A DNA stretch of 64,000 nucleotides from Aurantiochytrium sp. KH105 (lineage: Eukaryota; Sar; Bigyra; Thraustochytrida; Thraustochytriidae), in contig BGKB01000011.1 in NCBI GenBank assembly GCA_003116975.1, positions 372,001-436,000 of the forward strand, written 5' to 3'. The notes below the pieces were generated by a model that saw only the letters and a program-made list of their open reading frames with translations, was not told where the DNA came from and did no database searches. A program made the translations under genes and the position numbers. Shown here piece by piece: positions 9,431-18,945 of the stretch. Position 1 is the first letter of the stretch; every line of letters starts with the position of its first letter.

Positions 9431-12153
9431 AGAGAGCAAATGGCAAGCAAAGCTAGCGAAGAAAAGCGATGCGTTGCGCCTCTTTCCGGTCTCCCTCCAG
9501 GCACGTGCGATCGAAAGGATCAAGAAGAAAGAGTATGGCATTGAATTGGATTGGTTTGAATGCGATCGCTGTCGCGGGCGCGTATGTATCATTTTCCTGT
9601 TGGTCAGCCTCGATGCGTTGCAATGCATTGCATTGCAATCCAAGAAATGCAAGAAGTGTATACCCTGGCGCGACGTGGCGATCGTAATGTAACGCGACGC
9701 CACGCGACGCCACGCCACGCGACGCGACGCGACACGCGCGAGCAGTCTAATTGCGGTGTATCATGAGGTGTATCATCCGTGGGAAGCTGTGCAATGCAGC
9801 CCTCTCCGACGCCTTGAGTCGTTGTTTCGCGGTGCAGATCTTCTTATCTTTGCACGCTCTCTTGCATTGTGAATTGGCGCGATCTGTTGATCAGATTGTG
9901 GAGTGAATTGCGTTGCGATTCTCCGGAGTCTTTGGCGGTCGTGGACACGCGCCACACCACCGTGAAGCGACGTCGCGACGCGTCGCCTTTCGTCTCGTGG
10001 ACGATCAAATTTTGACTCGCGCGCCACGCGACCTGTGCGTCTTGCGCGCGCGGCAGCCTGCCCCGCGCACCACTCGGGTGCATTCTCGAGAGACCGACAT
10101 GAACCAGTCCAAGCGGCAACCGTCGTGCCGCCCTCTGCGTTTCCTGTTTTTTCAAAGTCATTCCTCGAAATCCTTTTTCTTGATGTTCCCGTCCAGCCGT
10201 GTATGTCTCCTGCGTCCGTGCTGCGATCTGTTGCGTCTATTACGCAGCGAGTCCGTCGTCGCGGTGTCTGGTCTGTCGCCCTCAGGCAGTCAGGCGGACG
10301 GGTGTAGGCTTTCCGTGTCCTTGCCTGCCTTGCGTCTGTCCTGGCCAACGACGAAGTCCCGGAAGCAGGCAAGGCAAGGCAAGATGCAACAAAGCAGAGA
10401 AACAGTCAAGATAGCGACGCCAGCCAGCCAGCTGGCCAGGCGCGCTCGCTCTCTCCTCCCGCAGCGTCCCACAGCGAGGGGAATTGGTAGCGGTCAGGCG
10501 GGGCGGCAAGCGTGTCATGCTGTAACGAGACGGGCGGCCACCATGGCCAGTCGAGCCAGGCAGCCAGGCAGCCGCCAGCTGGCTGGCTAGCCTCCTGCCT
10601 TTCTTTCTTGTCCCCTGCGCTCCGCCGTCGCCTCGTCCGCCCGGCCGCGCGGGCCTGCGCGCCTTGTGCACATACCGCTGCGCGCGGGCCTGCGCGCCTT
10701 GCGGCCGCCGCCAAAGGGCGCCAAAGGGCGGGCAGGCGGGCAGGCGGGCAGGCGGCTGGTCTTTCTTTCTTCCTTTCTTTCTTTCTTTCCTTCTTAATCT
10801 TTTTTCCTTTTCTTCCGCCGGCCGCTGCCTGTCTTTTTGTCGCGATGTTTCCCCCCTCACGCGCACGCTTTCTTCCTGCTCTCGCGGCGCTTCCTCCCTG
10901 CCTTGCCTGGCCGCCCTCGGCGGAGTCCAAGTTCCGCGGCAGGCGTGGCCGCTCGACTCCAGGCATGCACGCGGGAGAGGCACGAGGGCTGCAAGCAAGC
11001 AAGCGAGCGAGGAAGACGGCGGTCTGCACCGCTTCGCTCCGCTCTGCCCGCCCTCCCGAGGGCCGGCGCTCTCTCGGGGTTGCTTTCTTTTCCTTTCGCT
11101 CTGCTCTCCTTTCATTCCCCCTTTCTTCCTCTGCGGCGGCTGCTCGCCGCGCGGCGGGGCTTAGCGTTCCGCATAGGAGAGGTCTAGGCCCCGCGTTCCG
11201 ACAGGACCATTGTGCAGGCGGAGGCGAAAGCAGTTCCCCAACCCGGCGACGCGAGAGAGTGAGGCGAGGCGAGGCGAGGCAGGGCAGGGCAGGTAGGCAG
11301 ACAGACAGACGCGAGGAAGGTCGCGCGCAAGCTCGCTCGCTCGCTCGCTCGCTCGCGCGTGGGCCGCCTGGCGCACGCTCGATCGGTCGCACGCCCGCGC
11401 ACGCGCAACGGAGAGGCGAGGCAAGGCGAGGCGAGGCAAGGCGCGGCTCGCTGTCTGGCGGAGAATCTGGCCGCGCGTTCGGCCGGTCTCGCCAAAGCGC
11501 AGGATTTGAATTTTCTCTCTATCTCGCCCTTGTTTGCTCTGCTGCTGGCGTCGTGTCGCGTCGCCCGAAAGAGCTGGCCGAGCAAGGTCGAGACGAGTGG
11601 AGCAGAGCCGAGTGCTGAGCCGACGGAGCGACCGTGCCCGACTGACTGGCCGCCACTTTTCTTTCTTCCTTTCTTTCTCTCCTGTTCTTCTTCTCTTTTA
11701 TCACCTTTTTCGCTCCGACGAGCGAGCCAGGCAAACAGAAAACCCGCTCAGGCACCTCGCTCGGTACGACCGACCGTTCGCATTTCGCTGGCTGCTCGAG
11801 CGCGACGGCCGCATCTGCGTCGCCAAGTCATCGTTGGGGCCGCTGCCGCCGTTGGTGCTGGCTGTTTCCCGAGCTGTGCGGTTCCCCCTTCTCTCGCGGA
11901 GGCCTCTTCCCTGACTTCTTTCTCTCCCTCTTTCCCTTCCGCCGCGCCCGCGCCTGCAAGCAAAAAGCCTTTGCGCGCGAGCTCAGGCTCAGGCTCACGC
12001 CGCCCTCGTCTTGCCGCCCGGCCCCACCCGCGCGCGCGCGCGCACGTAAGCCCGCCCCGCCCCGCCCCACCCGTCGGCCTCGGCAGCGCTGCCTTGCAAG
12101 GCGGCGCTCGTGAAGCCAGGAAGACGGCGCCTCCAGGCCACGACGCAGGCGCC

Positions 12154-13227
12154 ATGGCATCCATGGAGGCCTTGAGCAAGGTGGAGGCTGTGACCAGCAA
12201 GGGCGTGCGCGAGAGCGACGGCCAACGCGACTGGAAGGCCTTCAAGATGACCGCCGCCGACCAGCCGGGCTTCAAGGCGCGCAAGGAGGGCGTCTTCGCC
12301 GCGACGCGCCACACGCCACAGTTCCCGGCAAAGCGTGCACCGCAAGCCGCCACCGCCAGTGCTGCTGCTGCAGACGAGGCCAAGGACGACGGCGAAGCAG
12401 TAGCCAGGAGGGCCGCCAGCGACGCGGCCGTCAACGGTGCACCCGCGCTGCAGGAGAGCCCCAGCGCCTGGTCAGAGCTCGTCGAGCCGGAGACGAAGCG
12501 GACGTACTGGTTCAACAGCAGCACAGGCGAGACGGCGTATGAGAAGCCAGCCTCCGCTGCGGCGTCAACCAAAGCAGCAGACCATCAAGGAGGAGCGAAA
12601 AAAGGTGAAGCCCCTACTTCTGCAACTGCAGATGCCCAAGTAAAGACCGGGGCTGCAAATCTCAAATCGACCGCGAAGCGCACACGCGCACGCACCACCG
12701 ACGCCGACACAAGGACAACCACCACGTCGGCCTCCGCGTCTTCGTCGGCGACGATGATGAACGAGGGCCGCAAGCGCGCCGCCTCGGGCGTCGCGTCGCA
12801 GCTCAAGCGCCAGCGCTTCTCGAGCGAATCGAGAAATCCGCTCGAGCAGGCGCAAAACGCCCTCGCCCGCCAGCAGGCTCTGCAAGCCGCCGCCGCACGC
12901 GCCATCCCGGGCGCCACGCCCGCCGCCACCGTCGTAGCCGACGCGCAGCAGGCCGAGGCCTCCGCTTCCGCCGCCAGCGCCGAGGCCGCTGCCGCCGCGG
13001 CAGCCGCTGACGCAGCCCGTCAGTGGACGCGCGTGCTCGATCCCACCACGCGCCGTACCTATTGGTTTCACAAGCAGACCCGCGAGACGACCTGGACGAG
13101 GCCAGCAAGCCTTGGCCCGGAGCGTAAGAACTATTGGCTTCGCAGCCGAGATCCGGACACGGGCAAGCTCACCTGGTACAATAGGAAAACCGGCGAGCCC
13201 CGTCGCACCCATCCGCTTGCAGGATGA
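12154..13227 (+). CDS. Protein with three WW domains, two of them degenerate
   Basis: A protein of 357 aa. The ATG at 12154 lies in a strong context (GCC before, G after) and no stop precedes it for a long way, but the upstream part is GC-rich leader without domain content. WW1 (about 104-132) has the first Trp (106) and a YWF core, with Tyr where the second Trp should be. WW2 (about 290-317) is complete: W291, YWF, second Trp and Pro. WW3 (about 327-354) has the first Trp and a WYN core but no second Trp. Between WW1 and WW2 lies an alanine/threonine-rich linker with basic runs (KRTRAR, GRKRAA, LKRQRF), pointing to the nucleus. WW domains bind proline-rich ligands; a link to transcription or splicing is likely but is inference. 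Confidence 0.88.
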   Translation: MASMEALSKVEAVTSKGVRESDGQRDWKAFKMTAADQPGFKARKEGVFAATRHTPQFPAKRAPQAATASAAAADEAKDDGEAVARRAASDAAVNGAPALQESPSAWSELVEPETKRTYWFNSSTGETAYEKPASAAASTKAADHQGGAKKGEAPTSATADAQVKTGAANLKSTAKRTRARTTDADTRTTTTSASASSSATMMNEGRKRAASGVASQLKRQRFSSESRNPLEQAQNALARQQALQAAAARAIPGATPAATVVADAQQAEASASAASAEAAAAAAAADAARQWTRVLDPTTRRTYWFHKQTRETTWTRPASLGPERKNYWLRSRDPDTGKLTWYNRKTGEPRRTHPLAG

Positions 13228-14594
13228 TGATTTTCCCCATGATTATCTATGATGAGCACGTGCACGAAGCCCGCAGTGCTCCTCCCTCCATACACAATCC
13301 TGAGACAAAACAGTCAGACACTCATACCATATGGGCGAGGGTCGCCGCCACAAGTATTTGCGGCAACTCCGTCCCTTTTTTCTCCTTTACTGCTCTGCGT
13401 GCCCATTTGCGGTCCACTTCAGCAAGTTCATTCATTCATGAGACACGCGTCATGGGCCACAGAGCTCGTTGGCGGCGTCGTGTTGCGCCGCACGGGAAAA
13501 AAAAATGAACGATACGTACTCGAACCTACTCAATAGACGACGACAAGGAACACGATCGAACGGGACGCGGCCGAGTTTGGGAGAAAAGTCCTTCTCGCGC
13601 CGTCGTGACTCTGTTTTTGTTTTTGTTTTTGAACCATCCGCTTTCCGTCCAAGCCGCCGCTTGCGCCTCGAAAACTTTTGAGTCTTCTTCTTATCCGTAT
13701 TGTAGCTAGCCAGAACCTGAACCATGAGGTTTTTTCCTTTCCTCGCATCAAGTCTTGTTTGTCTTGACAACCGTGAGATTGGTTGTATACCTGAACCATG
13801 AGGTTTTTTCCTTTCCTCGCATCAAGTCTTGTTGTTTTGACAACCGTGAGATTGGTTGTATACCTCTCCTCACATCAAAATTGTCTCTTTGAATGTGAGG
13901 TCCCTTCTATACGTTTCCTGCGCATCAAAGTTTGTCTTGAGAACCGTGAGATTGGATTCATCTCCTCTAATCGATTTCCTCGCGTTGTGAGTTAAGATTG
14001 TCTTTGTGGATTATGAGGCTTCATTTTCACGTTTCCTATGCATCAAGTCTTGTTTGTCTTGCGAACCTTGAGGTGTTCTTAAAACTCTCCTCACATCCGA
14101 TTTTCTCGCATTGTGAGTTATTAAAATTGTCTTTTTGAATGATGAGACCCCTTTTTCTGTTGATAGATCTTTCCTACGCTTAAAGTCCTTGCGAACGATG
14201 ATGTTTTGCTTGTCCTTCGCATCAAGATTTATTTTTAAACCCAATGTCTTGTCTTTGTCGACCATTGCACTTTGATCGAGAAAAACAACGCGCCGCTTTT
14301 ACATTCGTTCCATTCAAAAGAAGAAAAGTTATTTTACACAGGCAAGGAACTAAGATGATCTCCTTCTGGCAAAAAGTCCTTCAAGCAAGTAATCTCCAAG
14401 CAACTAAAATACGGCCAGACTTGCACGAAAGAAGACAGCGCCCAAATTTCTTTGGGTGCGGACATTCAGTACTTTTTGGTGCAAGCGAGCATGAAAGATA
14501 AATTGGCAATGGCCTTGCGCGAGTTCGCCCGACTCACAGACCCCCAGAGGGATGCAAGAACAAACTAAAAGAAAGAGGAAAAATAAAAGGGCTT
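13228..14594. other. Convergent 3' spacer with a repeat array; no gene
   Basis: AT-richer DNA between the 3' ends of the three-WW gene and the TPR-Aha1 gene. Its centre is a degenerate tandem repeat (13717-14265). A TTTATT at 14228-14233 is an AATAAA polyadenylation-signal candidate for the minus-strand gene, some 360 bases past its stop. No supported gene. Confidence 0.6.
13717..14265. repeat. Decaying 74-bp tandem repeat
   Basis: A unit beginning CTGAACCATGAGG starts at 13717 and again at 13791, nearly identical over the 74-base period. The words CTCGCATCAA, TTGTCTTG and ACCGTGAGATT then recur in shorter, mutated form until about 14265. Confidence 0.8.
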
Positions 14595-16256
14595 TTAGAC
14601 GCGATCAGGCAGATTCTCGACAAAAGTTGCAGTCACCTTGCACACTTCACGTCGCAAAAGCCGCAGCAAGGGATCGAGGCTGGCCTTGTTCGGCTCCTCA
14701 AAAACGCGCTTCGTCGTGCACGAGACATCATAATTACGCGCGTCGACGCCATTGGCAATGTCTGGCATCTTCAAGGTACCGCGAGCCTCCGTCACTTCGG
14801 CCCCATCAGGCCCCACCTCGCAAGTAGCTTTCCAAGAGAGACTTGCAGACATATCATAAACACCAGCAGGCTTGCCGCGCGCAAGAATAATCTGCGCGTC
14901 ACCATCAACCTTGCTCACCTTGTCCACAAAGACGACCGCTTTGCGTCCATCCACGACAGTCTCGACGCGCACAGTGCCGAGCGCCTCTTCCAGGCCCTGC
15001 TGTGCCGCCTTGGACACGTCGCGCTCCTCCCACGTCGTTCCATTGGCATTCCACGCAGACGTCGACGAAGTACTCCGCTTGACAGCATCAGCAGATGCAG
15101 TGCTGGGACTCGGAGAGGCAGACTCGCCGGTGCTCGAGTTGAGACGTGCTGGACCCTGGTTTTGCTGCAGCAAACGCTCGTCCTCGGCCGAGCGTTGCGT
15201 GCGAAAGTAGCAATAGCCCTTCTTCCGGGTCTCTTCCAAGATCTTGCGGTCCTCCTCATCGAGCTCAACGTCGCTGTCGCCCTCGGCCTCGCGCTTTTCG
15301 CGAGCCTCGCGCGCACGCTGACGCCGCTCCTCGGCCTCCTTTTCGCGCTGCGCCTTTTCCGCAGCTTCCTTTGCCTTGCGCTCCTCTTCGATGCGCTTGT
15401 CCTCGGCCTTGCACCATTCCTCGAAAGGAACCTGCGAGCCATCTGCCTCGGTGGCCTTTTTCCACGCGTCGCGCCGTTTACGCTCTTCCTCAATCTTGCG
15501 CAATGCCGCGCGCTTGCGCTCCGCCTCCTTATCTCCGTAAACGCCGCCGGACTGCGACGCTTTTTGAAAAGCGGCTGCAAATTGCTGCTGCTGGTCGGCA
15601 CGGGCCTTTTCCAGCTTTTGCTTGACGGCATTGTACTCGCGCACGGCCTCCTTGTTCGTTCTGTCCATCTTGAGCAGGCTCACGAGATCCGCCTTGGCCT
15701 CGTCAAGATCGCCCATGCGGGCATAGGCGACACCACGTCGAAAGAGCGCCTTGACGAGATGCTTCTTCGCCTCCGCCTCGGCCACTGGCGCCGCGTGCGC
15801 GGAGCGAATCGCGTCCATGGCCTTGCTCGCAAGAGAGCGTGCCTCCTTCCATTTTCCCTCACGACTCTGGGCCACTGCACTGTTCAAACGCAGCGACACC
15901 GTCAAGGTTGTCAACTGCACGCGCACGTCCTCGTCGAGTACCTCGGCATCGAGCTTCCACAGCTTTTCAAGTACCTTGAGCCCTTTGGCGTACAGCTTGA
16001 CGGCCTCTTCATTTTCCTTCTTTTTGAAGAACTCGTTTCCCGACGCCTTGCAGCTCTCTGCGCGCGCGAGTCGTTCCTGCGCTGGCCAGTTTTCCCCGTC
16101 GCGGTCTTCACTGCTCTCGCTGGACACGCTCAGTTCGTCCTCGACGTCTTCGACGTCTTCGGAGACGCCCGCGGTGCTCTCGCTGGTCGGCGGCATCGAC
16201 TCGTCCTTGGCGACGTCCTCCGAGTCGGCGCCTGCGATCTTCTCTGCCTCGGTCAT
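14595..16256 (-). CDS. TPR co-chaperone fused to an Aha1-type Hsp90-activator domain
   Basis: A protein of 553 aa. Residues 1-60 are acidic. A TPR region spans about 61-217 (ESCKASGNEFFKKKENEEA is a typical first TPR helix; a later one has KALFRRGVAYARMGDLDEA). A long charged helix/coiled coil of Glu/Lys/Arg follows (about 240-326), then a GYCYFRTQ motif (347-354) and a serine-rich linker. Residues about 398-530 match the N-terminal domain of Aha1: W-x-E-R-D, VDKVSKVDGDAQ, a SLSWKA strand and a GTLKMPDIA strand. TPR domains of this class bind the MEEVD tail of Hsp90, and Aha1-N stimulates the Hsp90 ATPase, so one chain may do both jobs. The second Aha1 domain (SRPBCC) is absent. The ATG at 16256 (A at -3) is the first one in frame. 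Confidence 0.9.
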   Translation of the reverse strand: MTEAEKIAGADSEDVAKDESMPPTSESTAGVSEDVEDVEDELSVSSESSEDRDGENWPAQERLARAESCKASGNEFFKKKENEEAVKLYAKGLKVLEKLWKLDAEVLDEDVRVQLTTLTVSLRLNSAVAQSREGKWKEARSLASKAMDAIRSAHAAPVAEAEAKKHLVKALFRRGVAYARMGDLDEAKADLVSLLKMDRTNKEAVREYNAVKQKLEKARADQQQQFAAAFQKASQSGGVYGDKEAERKRAALRKIEEERKRRDAWKKATEADGSQVPFEEWCKAEDKRIEEERKAKEAAEKAQREKEAEERRQRAREAREKREAEGDSDVELDEEDRKILEETRKKGYCYFRTQRSAEDERLLQQNQGPARLNSSTGESASPSPSTASADAVKRSTSSTSAWNANGTTWEERDVSKAAQQGLEEALGTVRVETVVDGRKAVVFVDKVSKVDGDAQIILARGKPAGVYDMSASLSWKATCEVGPDGAEVTEARGTLKMPDIANGVDARNYDVSCTTKRVFEEPNKASLDPLLRLLRREVCKVTATFVENLPDRV

Positions 16257-17391
16257 CGTCGCGCGTGTCAATCGGCGCCACGCCTCTGGGTCTTTGGCCA
16301 CCTCGCGACTCTGGTCGCTTTCCCCTGCCGCGCGCGCACGCAAGTTTCGCCCTCGTTCGGGTTTGTCATTCGAGAATGCACATGCGCTCACCAAGCTTTT
16401 CTGGAAACCTGCGAAGCGGTCCAACGCTCTGCCGCGCCGCGGCCGTTCTTTTAGGTCTCTTCCTGAAAAAGCTCCTCGTGGTTCGGACTGACTGGGACTG
16501 ACAGAGATAGGGATGAGGTAGCTCCAGCGCTAGTTAGGTTGGTGTCTATCTCGTGCGAGCGGCAGCAACCAACTGTTTTCGCTGACCATCTTGCTCAGGT
16601 TTCCTGCCTGCGCTCGCCTTGACTGAACTTGCCAGCTCTCGAACGCGAAAAAGGGCTGTACCGTGCACGAGAGATGTCCCAGAAGAAGTATGATCCCGCT
16701 ACGGCGCTGTAGACGTCGGCTAGTCGAAACCCGGCGACCGTTCGCCGGTCCCGCGGCAAGTGCAGAATGCGCCAGCCGCAAGTGCGCTATAGGCGGCGGC
16801 ACAGTTCAGAATGGCGCATGCAGCCTATTTATCATTTTGGCCCTGCTGCCAGGCTGCTGTAACTTCAACATCACCAACCAACAACAACAACACCAACAAC
16901 AACAACAACTATCACCTCGCCATGGTCGAAGCAATCCCACTTCGAGACAGGTCGAGGCGAGGCGGTGCCCCGCGTCCGAGAGCGCGAGCGCGCCACGAAC
17001 AGCAGCAGCGCGGCGGGAGGGCGCAGACGACGGCCGGCCGCGCGGCCGCCTCCTCTCGCTCCCCGCGCGTCCCTCGACCGTCCATCCCTCCACGCTCCAT
17101 CCGATCGCAGCAGAGCAGAATTCAAACCGGCAGCGAGCAAGCTCCGTTGCAGCCGCTGCCGCGGCGCGCCCGTGCACGCGTGCGGCAGCGCAGCGCGGCG
17201 CAGCGCAGGCGGCGCGCCCGAGGCGAGGCGCGGCGCGGCGAGGCGAGGCGCGGCGGCGCGAGGCGAGGAGCGGCGCGGCGGCGCGGGGCCAGGAGAGGCA
17301 GGGCGAGACAGAAAAGATAGGGCAAGATAGGGCGCCGGCGAGCAGGGCGGGTTTGAATCGGTTTGAATTTGAAACAAGGCCGCGCCGAAGT

Positions 17392-17470
17392 AGAGCAAAG
17401 CAGAGCAAAGCAGAGCAAAGCAGAGCAAAGCAGAGCAAAGCAGAGCAAAGCAGAGCAACGCAGAGCAGAG
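17392..17470. repeat. AGAGCAAAGC decanucleotide array
   Basis: Seven or eight nearly perfect head-to-tail copies of a 10-base unit, with the last copies mutated (AGAGCAACGC, AGAGCAGAGC). A looser version of the same words occurs at about 3255-3290. Confidence 0.9.
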
Positions 17471-17815
17471 CGGGGAGCGTAGCAGCGCAGCGCTTTCTTG
17501 CTTGCGTGGGCTGGCTTGCGTTGGCGTGCGTGCGTGCGTGCGTGCGAGCGAGCTTGCCTGCCTGCCGCGCACGCCGCGCCGCGGCGGAGCGCGAGAGAGG
17601 CCGCGCGGTCGTTGGCCTGGGAGGAAGGCGAGGAGGAAGCAAGGGCGGCAGCGAGCGGGCAAGCGCACTGCTCGCGCCCGAGCAAGGGAGCGAGCGGGGA
17701 GAGGCCTCTCGCGCCGCGCGAAGGAGGAGGCGAGCAAGCAAGCGGCTGTCCGCGCGCAGTGGCGAGTGCGCGCGACGCAGGGGTGAGCGCAATCAAGAAG
17801 GCGCTCGCATTCAAC

Positions 17816-17872
17816 CCACGAACGAACGAACGAACGAACGAACGAACGAACGAACGAAAGAAAGAAAGAAAG
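17816..17872. repeat. (AACG)n followed by (AAAG)n
   Basis: About ten AACG units change to four AAAG units and then unique sequence. Confidence 0.9.
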
Positions 17873-18945
17873 ATTGGTGGTTGATTGGACGCTCGAACGA
17901 CCGCAGGAACGGCCAGCACGCAAAGCACGCAGGCGCAAGGGCCAGGACGCCCGTGCCTTCGATCGCGGACGAAGGATCGCCCTCGGCGCTGCCATCAGCC
18001 ACCCAAGCAAGCAAGCAACCCAGCCAGCCAGCCACCAAGCGACCAAGCAAGCAACAACCGAGCAAGAGCGGCCCCTCGCAGGCCGCTCGCTGCCTCTCTT
18101 GGCTGCCTCCTTCCTTCCCGTCTCTGCCTTACCTGCAGCAGCGCCGCTCTCTCGAGCTCGCCGTGCTGTGCTCGCGCCGGTGCCCTTACCCTAGCTAGCC
18201 AGCCCTCCGTCTCCCTCTCTGCTGCCTGCCTGGCTCTGTGTCTGTGTGCTGGCGTGACAAAGAAACGAAGCCCAGGCGGAGAAAGAGAGCGACGGGCCCC
18301 ACCGAGCTCTTCCTCCGAGGCTGAAGCGTGGAGAGAGCCCGCCGCGGCCGCCCGTGCGGGAGCGGAGGCAGGCAGAGGCCGCGCGAGCAGCGCAAGCAGA
18401 GCGAGCAAGCAGCAGCTGCAGCGCGGGCGGAGGGCGGGAGAGGCTCATCGCGGTGGAACGAGGCGAGATTGTCGAGAGCGGACAAGAGGAGGAGAGAGCG
18501 AGCTAGCTGGCTGGCTAGGTGCGGGGCGTGACCAGCGTCTACCGCGAGCGCGAAGAGGGGAGGGTGTCGGCCCGTGGAGGGAGGAGCCGGGCGGCGCAGC
18601 AGAGGAAGAAGAGCGAAAGCGGGCTCGTCCTGCGTTGAGTGGCGGGGCGAGGCGTGGCGTGGCGGGCTGGGGTAAAGGAGAAGAAGGAGGCGACGCGCGC
18701 ACGACACGCAAAACCCTCAACCAACGGCACGGCATCCGGCGCCGCCGGGCTTCTCTCTGCCTGCCGGCCTACCTGCAACTATTATCAAGCTGTGACCGGG
18801 AAAGTGTGGCGCAAGCAACCTCAGCCTCATTGGCAGGCATTTCATTCCATCTCATTTCATTCACTTCGCAGGCGAGAGGCAGCAGATCTCTTTGGAGAGG
18901 TGGGGACACAGGCGAGGGCCGGCAGCGGTGGCAGGCGGACGCGCC

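Larger units (their letters stand above)
4383..12153. other. Long divergent spacer with leaders and microsatellites; no convincing gene
   Basis: It separates two divergent genes. The leader next to 4382 has imperfect repeats of GTCTGG/GTCTGA and a G-run cluster (GGGT)4 at 4587-4605. About 5.4-6.7 kb is less GC-rich and has a perfect-looking GTAAGT donor at 6266 plus a T11/A9 inverted stretch (6371-6397), but no gene could be assembled. From 7.2 kb on the DNA is GC-rich with (ATGG)n at about 8207-8228, (TTTTC)n at 8773-8810, (AAGC/GAGC)n at 9391-9430, ACGCG words at 9690-9740, CTTT-type runs near 10770 and 11660, and GAGGC/GCTC runs at 11260-11460. All reading frames are often open there because stop codons are rare in such DNA. 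Confidence 0.55.
16257..18945. other. Divergent GC-rich spacer with dense simple repeats; no gene
   Basis: This is the shared upstream region of TPR-Aha1 (leftward) and the PH-ankyrin gene (rightward). It has an (AAC)n stretch (about 16863-16910), GGCGC/GAGGCG runs (17210-17300), an AGAGCAAAGC array (17392-17470), GTGC/GCGA runs (17524-17552), an AACG array (17816-17872) and AAGC/CAGC runs (18000-18065). Long open frames exist on both strands but give only Arg/Ala/Ser-rich, low-complexity translations. Confidence 0.6.

Noticed and set aside
11359..12153. Open frame continuing upstream of the three-WW protein
   Set aside because: It has no in-frame ATG that makes sense, translates to Arg/Pro/Ser-rich low-complexity sequence, and lies in a GC-rich leader. 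The ATG at 12154 has the best context.
15162..16454. Long plus-strand frame over the TPR-Aha1 gene
   Set aside because: It is an antisense shadow. The minus strand has recognisable TPR and Aha1 domains.
16663..18198. 511-codon plus-strand open frame between TPR-Aha1 and PH-ankyrin
   Set aside because: It is formed by microsatellites and GC-rich sequence without stops. Equally long frames exist on the opposite strand, and no domain is visible.
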